Assembly: GCF_001629705.1 (NCBI RefSeq)
Contig: NZ_CP015378.1
Location: 1,426,001 to 1,490,000, forward strand
DNA length: 64,000 nucleotides
Source of the DNA: Fictibacillus phosphorivorans
GTDB lineage: Bacteria > Bacillota > Bacilli > Bacillales > Fictibacillaceae
Reading direction: 5' to 3'
The notes beneath the pieces are model-generated. The model saw nothing but the letters and a program-made list of their open reading frames with translations. It had not been told where the DNA came from and did not search any database. Shown in pieces: positions 17,084 to 25,267 of the stretch. Position 1 is the first letter of the stretch. Each line of letters starts with the position of its first letter. The translations under genes were made by a program, and so were the position numbers.

Positions 17084-17565
17084 TCAGTAAAATACTAAAA
17101 GAGTTAGGTAGTCGGCATATACACGTAGGAGTCATTAAACATCATGGGCACGGAGATCGTGTAGATCCAAATGATTCTGGCAAAGATACAGAGCAACATC
17201 GAAGTGCTGGTGCGTCTATAACATGTGTTACTTCGACTGAGAACTCTATATTAACCATGAATTCGGAGTTACCCTTGAAGAAAGCCATTGCCCTATACGA
17301 AACACTTGAAATGGATTGTATTCTAATAGAAGGATATAAAAATATTCAGTTTCCTCGAGTCGTCCTTTTGCGAGACGAGATGGAAGATAGAGAAATTCTG
17401 ATGAATTCTCATGATGTCATTGCATCTATCCATTCTGATAAACCTAACAGAGTCAATTTTCAGGAATCGAAAAGCCCCCATTTTATGAGGGACGATGAAG
17501 AAGGATGGAAGGACTTTTTAATCACCTATATCACTCGTGAACATGGAAAGGAGAGCGAATCATGA
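17023..17565 (+). CDS. mobB: Molybdopterin-guanine dinucleotide biosynthesis protein MobB
   Basis: GTP-binding P-loop protein that assists attachment of GMP to molybdopterin. The Walker A is GYQNSGKTT near residue 12, followed by VGVIKHHGHG and the family's DTEQHRSAGA segment, and LIEGYKN for Walker B. GTG at 17023, 9 bases from GGGAG, is preferred; ATG at 17017 is only 3 bases away and remains possible. It overlaps moeA at its start and moaE by four bases at its end, showing tight coupling. MobA is not nearby. Confidence 0.9.
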   Translation: MGSPVILQVVGYQNSGKTTLISKILKELGSRHIHVGVIKHHGHGDRVDPNDSGKDTEQHRSAGASITCVTSTENSILTMNSELPLKKAIALYETLEMDCILIEGYKNIQFPRVVLLRDEMEDREILMNSHDVIASIHSDKPNRVNFQESKSPHFMRDDEEGWKDFLITYITREHGKESES

Positions 17566-18023
17566 AGAAGTATAAGATAACTGCTGAACCAATAAACAAT
17601 CAAGACGTTATTGATTCTGTCGTCCACCATAATGCAGGAGCAATTTCTGTATTCATCGGTACGGTTAGAGAAATGACAGGACGAAAACAAACGAAGTTCC
17701 TTCATTATGAAGCATATGTGCCGATGGCCGAAAAACAACTCGAAAGAATTGGATTGGAGATTCAAGAAAAATGGCCGAGTGCGATCGCTGCGATCACCCA
17801 TCGAATCGGAACGCTGCAAATATCCGATATCGCAGTTACGATCGCAGTTTCCACTCCTCATCGTCAAGATGCCTTTGAAGCAAGTCGATATGCGATTGAG
17901 CGCATCAAGGAGATCGTACCCATATGGAAAAAAGAGCATTATTCAGATGGAGAAGAATGGGTAGGGAATCAACAAGGGACAAAAACCTATCCCGCTGGAC
18001 ATCCCGAGGAAGTAGTGAAATGA
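17562..18023 (+). CDS. moaE: Molybdopterin synthase catalytic subunit MoaE
   Basis: Large subunit of the enzyme that adds two sulfurs to precursor Z to make molybdopterin; it works as a heterotetramer with MoaD. The 153 residues include GAISVFIGTVREMT (substrate loop), LHYEAYVPMAEKQL, the IAAITHRIGTLQISDIAV segment and the catalytic Lys-containing IKEIVPIWKKEHY. Start ATG is in a four-base overlap with mobB. The stop overlaps the moaD start. The full family length is present. Confidence 0.94.
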   Translation: MKKYKITAEPINNQDVIDSVVHHNAGAISVFIGTVREMTGRKQTKFLHYEAYVPMAEKQLERIGLEIQEKWPSAIAAITHRIGTLQISDIAVTIAVSTPHRQDAFEASRYAIERIKEIVPIWKKEHYSDGEEWVGNQQGTKTYPAGHPEEVVK

Positions 18024-18262
18024 TGATACACATTTTATTGTTTGCAAATTTAGCACAGCAAGCCGAAACAGAAAAAGTTTCGATAGAAGTAAACTCCACA
18101 CTTAGCGTAGAAGAAGTAAGAACCTTGTTGCAACAAAAAGTTGGTAAACTGACTGGGATTGAAAATGCCCTAGTTGCTGTGAATGAGGAGTATGTAGAGT
18201 TAACGGATCAAGTGAAGGATGGCGATACCGTTGCTTTTATTCCACCTGTTAGTGGAGGTTAA
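18020..18262 (+). CDS. moaD: Molybdopterin synthase sulfur carrier subunit MoaD
   Basis: Ubiquitin-like sulfur carrier of 80 residues ending in the essential diglycine (FIPPVSGG), whose thiocarboxylate donates sulfur in MoaE. The beta-grasp pattern is visible (MIHILLFANLAQQAE ... VAVNEEYVE ... DGDTVAF). ATG at 18020 overlaps the moaE stop as ATGATGA; the second ATG at 18023 is equally plausible. The longer frame back to 17924 is a shadow of moaE. Last gene of the operon. Confidence 0.93.
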   Translation: MMIHILLFANLAQQAETEKVSIEVNSTLSVEEVRTLLQQKVGKLTGIENALVAVNEEYVELTDQVKDGDTVAFIPPVSGG

Positions 18263-18318
18263 TGATTTGCAGATCGTGCAAAACAAACAACAACCGTTCA
18301 GAGTGCATCAGATAAGAG

Positions 18319-18352
18319 GGAACCTGTACTTTATTACTCTGCAGGTTCCTTT
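18319..18352. terminator. Weak hairpin after the molybdopterin operon
   Basis: Stem GGAACCTG/CAGGTTCC with a 16-base loop and a T-rich flank (TTTATGTTTT) on the plus strand. It also covers the end of the convergent zinc-ribbon ORF. Confidence 0.5.
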
Positions 18353-18474
18353 ATGTTTTGTTTAAAGCATTTATAACAGAAATTCTGATTATTGATGATA
18401 TGACCTTGAAAAAAACCGTCCATGCAATATAGATTCACACCACAAATCGCACAGATCCCTACCAATTCCTTCAA
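18334..18474 (-). CDS. Small zinc-ribbon protein (46 aa), candidate gene
   Basis: A short frame starting with TTG, preceded by GGAG at 8 bases, encodes a 46-residue protein with two knuckles: CAIC at residues 8-11 and CYKC at 33-36. Between them lies LYCMDGFFQGHIINNQN. This spacing is a classic four-Cys zinc ribbon. Its ribosome site lies within the last codons of the HNH protein gene, so translation would be coupled. No family is recognised. The Cys pairs and coupling support a real gene, but no homologue was checked. Confidence 0.55.
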   Translation of the reverse strand: MKELVGICAICGVNLYCMDGFFQGHIINNQNFCYKCFKQNIKEPAE

Positions 18475-18478
18475 ATCT

Positions 18479-18784
18479 TCATCTCCTTCGTTTTAAACGG
18501 TTTGACTTTTTCATACGTGGAAGCGCTGATGCTGGCTGTTTACGTAGCCATTTTAGGAACTTTTTTAGTTCAGGAGTATCTCTTAATTTTTCAATCGTGT
18601 AGTATAGTGATGCTAGTTCGGAATTTGTATACAAAAAATGGATCTGTTTATGACAAGGAACACAAAGGTTTGCCGTTTCAGAAAATCTGCCGCCTTCTTC
18701 TTTCGGAATCAAATGATGCAGAGTTAATTCAACGGGTTCCCTTCTACACAGCTCACATGTACCTTTCTCCACGGTATTATCCAT
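18479..18784 (-). CDS. HNH endonuclease-domain protein
   Basis: Small protein of 101 residues with an intact HNH/zinc nuclease fold: CELC at 10-13, LTLHHLIPKEEGG (metal-binding His pair), NLCVPCHKQIH with the second Cys pair and final His. The C-terminal third is basic (KSNRLKRRR) and may bind nucleic acid. The B. subtilis YisB group is similar in size and layout. It is not part of a recognisable restriction or phage module. Coupled to a downstream 46-residue zinc-ribbon ORF. Substrate unknown. Confidence 0.8.
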   Translation of the reverse strand: MDNTVEKGTCELCRREPVELTLHHLIPKEEGGRFSETANLCVPCHKQIHFLYTNSELASLYYTIEKLRDTPELKKFLKWLRKQPASALPRMKKSNRLKRRR

Positions 18785-18868
18785 CCCTTCAAGTTAGAAT
18801 ATATGTCTATAGATAAATGTACCATCTTCTTTTTCTCTGAATAGGATGTGGTAGAAGGAGGGGGTAAT

Positions 18869-19192
18869 ATGTATCCACAATCATATCCATATGGAGCATC
18901 ACAAAATTTTGGTGGACAATCGGCAGGAATGGGTCGTTCTCCCATTAAAAAAATGTATAAAACATGCTTAAAAAACAGAAATCAGCATGTGCAATTAATG
19001 TTGATGGATGGTGCAACATATACAGGTTTTATAGAATATGTCGACCAGCAGAATGTCTATTTTGCCATACCTTATGTAGAAGAAACAAACGAGAATCGCA
19101 ACTCAGAAGCGCAGTATGATGTAAGAGGATATCAAATTTATCGATGTATGTTTCCGCTTCATGCTGTGGCAGGAGTGAATGGAACGTTTTAA
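18869..19192 (+). CDS. Hypothetical protein with Sm/SH3-like beta segment
   Basis: From ATG at 18869, just after GGAGGGGG, 107 residues. The first 30 are Gly/Ser/Tyr/Gln-rich (YPYGASQNFGG), as in spore-associated proteins. Then KKMYKTCLKNRNQHVQLML and DGATYTGFIEYVDQQNVYF give a beta-hairpin pattern (x-G-x-I-x-x-V-D-x-x-N-V) like an Sm/Hfq fold. The C-terminal part contains RCMFPLHAVAGV. No family name is claimed. It stands alone between a minus-strand HNH gene and yjzC. RNA or polymer binding is only a suggestion. Confidence 0.6.
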   Translation: MYPQSYPYGASQNFGGQSAGMGRSPIKKMYKTCLKNRNQHVQLMLMDGATYTGFIEYVDQQNVYFAIPYVEETNENRNSEAQYDVRGYQIYRCMFPLHAVAGVNGTF

Positions 19193-19282
19193 GGGAAATT
19201 TTGATGTAATCCTTCTTTTTTTAGCAAGAGTTATCAATGAGAGCGCGGGTAACCTATAAAAGAAAGGAGGGTACATCAACAT

Positions 19283-19462
19283 ATGGGGCAGCATAAACAA
19301 TTTAAACACGGTCAGAAAGCACCCAATAACGGGATGTATGTAGAAATTGGTGAGACGGGAAGTATGGTAAATGATCCTCAACAGATTCATTTATCAGCAG
19401 GAGATCGATTCCCAGAAACAACGAATCATAACAGAGTTTGGACATATAAACGAAAGCCATAG
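19283..19462 (+). CDS. yjzC: YjzC family small protein
   Basis: Small soluble protein of 59 residues starting MGQHKQFKHGQKAPNNGMYV and ending NHNRVWTYKRKP, a close match to YjzC as I remember it. AAGGAGG precedes the ATG by 11 bases. It is followed by a terminator shared with yjzD, as in B. subtilis yjzC-yjzD. Function is unknown; YjzC-like proteins are conserved across Bacillaceae. Key conserved segment: QLSAGDRFPETT, here IHLSAGDRFPETT. Confidence 0.85.
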   Translation: MGQHKQFKHGQKAPNNGMYVEIGETGSMVNDPQQIHLSAGDRFPETTNHNRVWTYKRKP

Positions 19463-19469
19463 CAAAAAT

Positions 19470-19500
19470 AAAAACCCGGCATATAAACCGGGTTTTTATT
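19470..19500. terminator. Bidirectional terminator between yjzC and yjzD
   Basis: Perfect stem AAAAACCCGG/CCGGGTTTTT with an 8-base loop and T-rich flanks on both strands. Confidence 0.88.
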
Positions 19501-19501
19501 T

Positions 19502-19681
19502 TTATATCTCTTCGCTTTTTGCTGGCAATAATTCACCAAGAATAGAAATAATAACTGTAAACACTACTCCGAAAATACAAGCTTTTACGAAATCGAATGT
19601 TCCGCCTTGCATTGAAACGAGCACATAAAAAATCATATTACTTAATAATAAAGACCAGATTAACGTCCAAATATAACGCAT
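19502..19681 (-). CDS. yjzD: YjzD-like small membrane protein (DUF2929)
   Basis: A 59-residue protein with two transmembrane helices, about residues 3-24 (YIWTLIWSLLLSNMIFYVL) and 31-52 (CIFGVVFTVIISILG), and a short charged end PAKSEEI. AGAGGTGA precedes the ATG at 10 bases. The size, two-helix layout and position next to yjzC fit YjzD/DUF2929. Function unknown; membrane-located. Confidence 0.78.
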   Translation of the reverse strand: MRYIWTLIWSLLLSNMIFYVLVSMQGGTFDFVKACIFGVVFTVIISILGELLPAKSEEI

Positions 19682-19894
19682 GCCACATTCACCTCTTTAT
19701 GTAAACGAATTCTTTACCCTTCTGTATAGTAACAAAAGTTGAGATAAAGGGAAAGATTCTTTACGTAAATAATCGCCCATAAAGCCATAAATGTTAAAAA
19801 TTTTCATAAATTGTTCAAGCTTAACAGGATAAGAGATGCATGCGAAGAAAAAGGTACTTATATATTACGGGTTTAAATGGAGGGATCTTTTAGT

Positions 19895-20005
19895 ATGGAA
19901 GAAAAGTTGGAAGAATTAAAAGCGTTGGAAGAACAGGAAGAGGCGAACTTAACGGTAGAAGGAAAACAAATGTTAGAACAACTGAAAAAAGAACTAAATT
20001 CTTAG
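19895..20005 (+). CDS. Small coiled-coil peptide (36 aa)
   Basis: A GGAGG lies 9 bases before ATG. The 36-residue product (MEEKLEELKALEEQEEANL ...) is almost wholly charged and predicted helical or coiled-coil, ending QLKKELNS. It lies 70 bases before the hydrolase-like gene and could share its transcript. No family recognised. It is short, so confidence is moderate. Confidence 0.5.
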   Translation: MEEKLEELKALEEQEEANLTVEGKQMLEQLKKELNS

Positions 20006-20075
20006 ACAGATAACTTTAGCTAATTTGTTTCCCCTGCATACATTAGTTAAGAAAAGCGAATTCGAGGGGAGAAAT

Positions 20076-20813
20076 GTGAGTATCGACAAACGCACTTTCC
20101 AAATAGACAATCAATGGAATATCATTCACCTACCAGAGCAACCGAATGGTTTTGCCGTTATGATCATCGGTGATTGCAGTCATTATGTTGATGAGCATAC
20201 GAGTCTTTGGAAACAAAACACTGAACGTGCAAACCTCATCCAATCCCTCAAAAATCAAGGATATACCATCTTTTATTCTAATCTATACGGAAGACATTGG
20301 GGCAGTCCGAAAGCAGTCATCTTATCCAAAAGACTATACCACTATGTGATGAAGCATGAAATATTAAATCCGAATATACATTTGATCGCAGAGGGTATGG
20401 GATCACTTGTTGCACTGCGGCTCATGGAGGACATGGAAAAAAATATTCGCTCCGCCTTATTTATTAATCCATGTATTGACTTGCAGCACCATTTTAATCA
20501 TGAAAGACAGAACCGCTTATTTTTTAAACGACTGATCCGAGAGATCATATCCGCTTACAATACCGAAGAAGATATTGAGTATCTAATGAATAATTTGCCT
20601 TCAACAGAGCACCTAAAAGCGACTACACCTGTTCAAATCTGGCATGCTGCTCGTGGTGTTGCCTTTAATTTCAAAGATCACTCTAGACCTTATGAAAAGA
20701 GAAGACAAGAAATAGCGGCACCGATCTCTCTCTCTATTCATGTTCCTGAGGCTACGTTTAATCCGGCTAGGGCCTTTCAAGAATATTTTAAGAATCATGA
20801 AAAAGTGTTATAG
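20076..20813 (+). CDS. Alpha/beta-hydrolase-like protein lacking the nucleophile Ser
   Basis: From GTG at 20076 (GAGGGGAG 4-11 bases upstream), 245 residues. The hydrolase fold is visible: FAVMIIGDCSHYVDEHT (strand and oxyanion loop), GYTIFYSNLYGRHWG, and a nucleophile elbow HLIAEGMGSLVALRL. The usual G-x-S-x-G Ser position is Gly107, so classical esterase activity is not expected. The C-terminal HVPEATFNPARAF has no obvious catalytic His. It occupies the place of B. subtilis yjaU and resembles it in type. It could be a binding or scaffolding pseudoenzyme. Confidence 0.65.
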   Translation: MSIDKRTFQIDNQWNIIHLPEQPNGFAVMIIGDCSHYVDEHTSLWKQNTERANLIQSLKNQGYTIFYSNLYGRHWGSPKAVILSKRLYHYVMKHEILNPNIHLIAEGMGSLVALRLMEDMEKNIRSALFINPCIDLQHHFNHERQNRLFFKRLIREIISAYNTEEDIEYLMNNLPSTEHLKATTPVQIWHAARGVAFNFKDHSRPYEKRRQEIAAPISLSIHVPEATFNPARAFQEYFKNHEKVL

Positions 20814-20927
20814 AAACCTCATTACGTGATTTATGTGATGGGGTTTTTGTGTGCAAAAAAAGTATCGTATTCTTATGGGTAACACCATAGGATAGTAAGA
20901 GGAGAAAAATGGACTGGAGGCTCTTAC

Positions 20928-21839
20928 ATGAAAAAGGCATTTGTAACAGGAGCGGCAGGGTTTATCGGTTACCATTTGTGCAGCCGTTTGTTGGATGAAG
21001 AAGTAGACGTCGTCGGCATAGATATGGCAGAATCTCCAGACCGGATTGATTTCATTGCTCGTCATGCCGGATTTAAATACCTTCCATATGATATAAACGA
21101 AACAGATCTTGAACCTCATACAAACGGGTGCGATGTTATTTTCCACCTCGCTTGTTCAGTCAAGCCAACAGCACCATGGGCTAATATAGAAGATGAAGTA
21201 CAGCGTAACGTATCGGTTTTAAAAAAAGTCGCATCTTTAGCTAACAGTGAAACAAAATTGATCTATGTATCATCCTATGATGTGTATGGTAAACGTCAAG
21301 GAGATGTTTTGGAAACTTCGCCTAAGAATCCTGAATCGCTTTTTGGTCTTATCAAACTAACCGAAGAGAATATCGTGAAACAATTGGCTGAACAGCATGA
21401 TTTCCCATTCGTTATCATGCGACTGCCGACAGTATATGGACCAGGTCAGCCTGAACATCATACGTACCAACAAGTGATTTCAATAGAAGACCAAGACCAT
21501 GAAAGAAATGATTCGATTTCCAAAGATTCTGTTACGGAAGATGTTCTTTTTGTTGATGACGCAGCTGAAGCTTTATTTCTGGCAGGTAAATCCGCTGCAA
21601 AAAATGAAATCTATAACATATCTAGCGGCAACCAGAACCAATGGCTTGAAGGCCTTTCAGAATTAAAAGCAGATCAATTAACATTCAAAGAAAAAAGAAA
21701 GATGCGGATAAAAGGTGAGAAAGCGGAAACTGAACTCGGGTTTCGTGCTAAGACCAAAATAAAAGAAGGTATCATGAAACAGATTATGCATTTCAGGAAT
21801 AGAAGTAAAAAATCAAAGCCGAATTCTAAAGAGATTTAA
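20928..21839 (+). CDS. NAD-dependent epimerase/dehydratase family protein
   Basis: Extended short-chain dehydrogenase of 303 residues. The nucleotide-binding motif is VTGAAGFIGYHL at residues 6-17. The catalytic motif is partly preserved: SSYDVYGK with the Tyr, but the Lys of YxxxK is shifted in FGLIKLTEEN, where the usual Tyr is Phe-Gly (position about 142). MRLPTVYGPGQP gives the substrate-binding segment. The last 50 residues are basic. Ribosome site GGAGG precedes ATG at 7 bases. It lies between the yjaU-like gene and comZ. The substrate, probably a nucleotide sugar or an mRNA-binding role, is open. Confidence 0.78.
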   Translation: MKKAFVTGAAGFIGYHLCSRLLDEEVDVVGIDMAESPDRIDFIARHAGFKYLPYDINETDLEPHTNGCDVIFHLACSVKPTAPWANIEDEVQRNVSVLKKVASLANSETKLIYVSSYDVYGKRQGDVLETSPKNPESLFGLIKLTEENIVKQLAEQHDFPFVIMRLPTVYGPGQPEHHTYQQVISIEDQDHERNDSISKDSVTEDVLFVDDAAEALFLAGKSAAKNEIYNISSGNQNQWLEGLSELKADQLTFKEKRKMRIKGEKAETELGFRAKTKIKEGIMKQIMHFRNRSKKSKPNSKEI

Positions 21840-22263
21840 CAAGTGAAAGGTGATCCTGGATGTTTACAGGATCGCCTTTAAATTTTTAATTTAGTGAATG
21901 ACGTTGGTTGGAGAGAGGGTATGTAAAGGTCTCATCTTTGTCGTTATGTGTCGACTCGCCGATAAACGAGGAAAACTCGCTGAATTAATACAAAAACTCG
22001 CCGGATTATAATTAATAATTCTAGGATTATTTCTAAAAATTTTTGAATTCATTTTAAAGATACCCCAGCCAGTATAATGTATCCCCGAGATTACCGGGCA
22101 GGAGTAGATATCTATCGTGGAAAAAACAAAAAAATCACCGCGCTCTAGGAAAAGCTGCAAACTGGGCCGAAAAATAATCATAAAACGTTTATCCATCGCA
22201 CATTTTTCTTTATAATAGGTAAGGGTTAATAACCCTGTACATATAGTGAGGGAGGATAAAAAG
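21840..22263. other. Gene-free region upstream of comZ
   Basis: About 420 bases without a convincing gene. It contains a 21-base-period repeat at 21954-22016 and, near 22215, the sequence TTTATC-17 bases-TATAAT, a possible comZ promoter. In B. subtilis med lies here; no med-like frame was found. Confidence 0.6.
21954..22016. repeat. Three-unit 21-base repeat (ACTCGCYG...)
   Basis: The word ACTCGC(C/T)G recurs at 21954, 21975 and 21996, an exact 21-base period. Units two and three also share the A/T-rich tail (ATTA). No coding frame explains it. Confidence 0.75.
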
Positions 22264-22440
22264 ATGGATACAGAACGCAACATGAAATTTATGCAGATCG
22301 CTATGTCGCATATGCCAGAAGCACAAGCATTTTTAGAGAAAAAGGGAATTGAGATCGGCATGGAAGATGTTCAGCCGATGCTTCAGCTCTTAATGAACGT
22401 GATGAATGATGCTTACGAACTTGGAAAAGAAGAAAAATAA
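22264..22440 (+). CDS. comZ: ComG operon inhibitor ComZ
   Basis: Small negative regulator of late competence (comG) expression in B. subtilis. The 58 residues (MDTERNMKFMQIAMSHMPEA, FLEKKGIEIGMEDVQPMLQL ...) match ComZ in length and helical composition. GGGAGG lies 8 bases before the ATG at 22264; the longer GTG start at 22246 would use codons of the ribosome site itself. Upstream med, its usual operon partner, was not found. It is followed by a terminator shared with the YppG-like gene. Confidence 0.85.
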   Translation: MDTERNMKFMQIAMSHMPEAQAFLEKKGIEIGMEDVQPMLQLLMNVMNDAYELGKEEK

Positions 22441-22453
22441 GAAGTTAACAAAG

Positions 22454-22484
22454 AAAAGCCAACCAGCTCGGGTTGGCTTTTTTT
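22454..22484. terminator. Bidirectional terminator, comZ / YppG-like gene
   Basis: Perfect stem AAAAGCCAACC/GGTTGGCTTTT with a 6-base loop and a T run. Confidence 0.9.
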
Positions 22485-22782
22485 ACTTCTTCTTGAACGC
22501 AGAAAAGATAGGGGAGATCTGTTGTGCGACTTTTACGGATTGGTCGATAACAGAAAAAATTTTATTGTAGTCTAAAGAGCCTTCCTGCGTTCGAAAAGAA
22601 TGTAGAAATGGTCGAGGCATCGGTTGATGAAACGGTGCCGGCATACCTCGGAATCCAGGGCCACCGAAATGTTGTGGTGGTGGAAAACCTTGCTGCATGT
22701 GCTGTTGGTTTTGGCCCATTGGAAAACGTCCAGGAAACTGCGGAGGATACATCGGTTGCTGTCTAGCTTGAGGATTATGCAT
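22483..22782 (-). CDS. YppG-like spore coat protein
   Basis: A 99-residue protein with a Pro/Gln/His/Gly-rich first 65 residues (QPMYPPQFPGRFPMGQNQQ ... ) and an ordered C-terminal helix (SLDYNKIFSVIDQSVKVAQQ then ISPIFSAFKKK). This layout resembles the YppG-like family of spore proteins. A ribosome site AGGAGTGG lies before the ATG. Not secreted; if a coat protein it would be made in the mother cell. No sigma-K promoter could be fixed with confidence. Confidence 0.65.
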   Translation of the reverse strand: MHNPQARQQPMYPPQFPGRFPMGQNQQHMQQGFPPPQHFGGPGFRGMPAPFHQPMPRPFLHSFRTQEGSLDYNKIFSVIDQSVKVAQQISPIFSAFKKK

Positions 22783-22880
22783 GTTGAACCACTCCTAATA
22801 TCAATTTCACTAAACTTACATTTTTCTTCCATACAGGATATGCCCTACAGCTTATATTGGTGAAAGAAAAGAACTTTAAC

Positions 22881-22925
22881 TAGACAAAATATAAGAGATA
22901 TCATAAAATTAGTACCAGGTCATAA
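22881..22925 (+). promoter_or_regulatory. fabH-fabF promoter with FapR-type operator
   Basis: TAGACA (22881), 17 bases, TAAAAT (22904) form a good sigma-A promoter. Overlapping the last -10 base starts TTAGTACCAGGTCATAA (22909-22925), which matches the FapR box TTAGTACC-x-GGTACTAA in its left half and spacer and partly in the right half. FapR is the malonyl-CoA-responsive repressor of fatty acid synthesis. Confidence 0.75.
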
Positions 22926-23042
22926 TATTTGATTATAAAACAGTTTTTCATTTGTTTAGTAAATTTTTATTTCAAATTACTCATCTCAGTGAACGAGTAA
23001 AAAACTTTATTTAAAAATAAACGTAACCAAAGGGGTAATGTT

Positions 23043-23975
23043 ATGAATGCAGGAATCATAGGGATGGGAAGCTATATCCCTGAAAAAATTCTAGCGAACT
23101 CCGATCTTGAAAAGATGGTTGATACTAGTGACGAGTGGATTCGTACTCGTACAGGAATCGTAGAACGCAGAATTGCAGAAGAATCAATGAAAACGTCTCA
23201 TATGGCGAGATATGCTGCGGAAGAGGCAATAAAAGATGCAGGAATCTCTGCAGAAGAAATTGACCTTATCGTAGTTGCAACGGTTACACCAGATAATCCA
23301 TTTCCGTCAGTTGCGTGTCAATTACAAGAATCCTTAGGTGCAAAGAACGCTGTAGGTATGGATGTAAGTGCTGCGTGTGCAGGGTTTATTTATGGTTTGG
23401 TCGTTGGAAAGCAGTTCATCGAAACAGGAACGTATAAGAATGTTCTAGTTGTTGGTGCTGAAAAGCTATCTAAGATCACGGATTGGAAAGACCGTAATAC
23501 AGCCGTGCTATTTGGGGACGGAGCTGGAGCGGCTATCCTTTCTACTGTTAGTGAAGGCCGAGGAATCCTCTCGTTCGAACTTGGTTCAGACGGTACAGGA
23601 GCAAAACATTTGTATCAAAATGAATTCATTCATATGAACGGTAGAGAAGTTTTTAAGTTTGCCGTGCGTCAGATGGGTGAATCTTCCTTGAATGTTGTTC
23701 ATAAAGCGGGATTGTCAAAGGAAGATGTGGATTTCTTAATTCCGCATCAAGCGAATATTAGAATCATGGAAGCTTCTCGAGAACGTTTAGAGCTGCCAAA
23801 AGAAAAAATGGTCATGACGATCGACAAATTTGGTAATACATCTTCAGCTTCAATCCCAATGGCATTAAAAGAAGCATTGAAAGATGGTAGAATACAAGAA
23901 GATCATACAATCGTACTTGTTGGATTTGGTGGAGGATTAACCTGGGGTGCTGTTGCACTTCGTTGGGGCCGATAA
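23043..23975 (+). CDS. fabH: 3-oxoacyl-ACP synthase III (FabH)
   Basis: Starts fatty acid synthesis by condensing a short, in Bacillus mostly branched, acyl-CoA with malonyl-ACP. The 310 residues carry the full triad: C112 in [12 protein letters not shown], His in PHQANIRIM, Asn in [24 protein letters not shown] at the N-terminus and the C-terminal GFGGGLTWG are also typical. First gene of fabH-fabF, 44 bases before fabF. Controlled by the FapR-type operator upstream. Position matches B. subtilis fabHA. Confidence 0.96.
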   Translation: MNAGIIGMGSYIPEKILANSDLEKMVDTSDEWIRTRTGIVERRIAEESMKTSHMARYAAEEAIKDAGISAEEIDLIVVATVTPDNPFPSVACQLQESLGAKNAVGMDVSAACAGFIYGLVVGKQFIETGTYKNVLVVGAEKLSKITDWKDRNTAVLFGDGAGAAILSTVSEGRGILSFELGSDGTGAKHLYQNEFIHMNGREVFKFAVRQMGESSLNVVHKAGLSKEDVDFLIPHQANIRIMEASRERLELPKEKMVMTIDKFGNTSSASIPMALKEALKDGRIQEDHTIVLVGFGGGLTWGAVALRWGR

Positions 23976-24019
23976 ACATCAATTCAAGCAAATGTGTACA
24001 AAGGAGAGTTGGTTTTACA

Positions 24020-25258
24020 ATGAAAAAAAGAGTAGTCGTAACTGGTCTAGGAGCCGTAACTCCTCTTGGAAACAGTGTAGAAGAAACATGGAAAAAGATT
24101 GTTGAAGGTCAAAGTGGTGTAGGGCCACTTACAAGAAGAGATAAAGAGAAATTTCCGGTTAAAGTTGCGGCAGAAGCAACAGAGTTTAACCCGGAAGATT
24201 TTATGGATAAAAGAGAAGCTCGTCGTATGGATCGGTTCACGCAGTTTGCGGTTGCTGCATCCATTATGGCTGTTAAAGATGCAAATCTAGATATCACAGA
24301 AGACATTGCACCCCGCGTAGGAGTATGGATTGGTTCTGGAATCGGTGGTATGGACACTCATGAAGAACAATTCCGTATCTTTGAAGCAAAGGGTGTAAGA
24401 CGAGTTAGCCCATTCTTCGTTCCGATGATGATTCCAGATATGGCATCTGGTCAAGTTTCAATTACAATCGGTGCGAAAGGTATGAACTCTTGTACCGTAA
24501 CAGCTTGCGCATCTGGTGCAAACTCAATCGGCGATGCGTTCAAAGTGATTCAGCGCGGAGATGCAGATGTAATGGTTACAGGTGGAACAGAAGCACCGAT
24601 CACAGATATGGCACTAGCAGGGTTCTGCCAAGCAGGAGCACTTTCGACTAACCCAGATCCAAAAACAGCTAGCCGTCCGTTTGATAAGGACAGAACTGGC
24701 TTTATCATCGGTGAAGGAGCTGGAATTCTAGTTCTGGAAGAATACGAATTCGCGAAAAAACGCGGAGCTAAGATCTACGCAGAGATCGTAGGATACGGAG
24801 CAACAGGTGACGCCTATCATATCACTCAACCTGCACCAGGCGGAGAAGGCGGAGCGCGTGCGATGAGACAAGCAGTTGAAGACAGCGGTCTTGCTCCAGA
24901 AGAAATCTCTTACATTAACGCGCATGGAACAAGTACAGATTACAACGATAAGTTTGAAACAGCTGCGATTAAAGCTGTGTTTAACGAGCATGCTTATAAG
25001 ATTCCGGTCAGTTCTACAAAATCAATGACAGGACACTTGTTAGGTGCTGCTGGGGGAATCGAAGCCATCTTCTCTGTAAAAGCGATTCAAGAGAGTATTC
25101 TTCCTCCAACGATCAACTATGAAACACCTGATGAAGAGTGCGATCTTGACTATGTTCCGAATACAGCAAGAAAAGCAGAAGTGAAAGCTGTGCTTAGTAA
25201 CTCACTAGGTTTTGGTGGACATAATGCATCATTAGTGTTCAAAAAAATTGAAGAATAA
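24020..25258 (+). CDS. fabF: 3-oxoacyl-ACP synthase II (FabF)
   Basis: Elongating condensing enzyme of type II fatty acid synthesis. The start at 24020 follows AAGGAGAG; 412 residues. Catalytic Cys is in [14 protein letters not shown] near 163, His in [14 protein letters not shown] and His in [15 protein letters not shown]; the end is [11 protein letters not shown] longer frame from 23963 overlaps fabH and has no ribosome site. In an operon with fabH under FapR control. A terminator follows. Confidence 0.96.
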   Translation: MKKRVVVTGLGAVTPLGNSVEETWKKIVEGQSGVGPLTRRDKEKFPVKVAAEATEFNPEDFMDKREARRMDRFTQFAVAASIMAVKDANLDITEDIAPRVGVWIGSGIGGMDTHEEQFRIFEAKGVRRVSPFFVPMMIPDMASGQVSITIGAKGMNSCTVTACASGANSIGDAFKVIQRGDADVMVTGGTEAPITDMALAGFCQAGALSTNPDPKTASRPFDKDRTGFIIGEGAGILVLEEYEFAKKRGAKIYAEIVGYGATGDAYHITQPAPGGEGGARAMRQAVEDSGLAPEEISYINAHGTSTDYNDKFETAAIKAVFNEHAYKIPVSSTKSMTGHLLGAAGGIEAIFSVKAIQESILPPTINYETPDEECDLDYVPNTARKAEVKAVLSNSLGFGGHNASLVFKKIEE

Positions 25259-25267
25259 GTCACGATC

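Noticed and set aside
21891..22361. Minus-strand ORF over the 21-base repeat and comZ
   Set aside because: Opposes comZ, lacks a ribosome site, and its translation is unlike a real protein; the repeat is better seen as non-coding.
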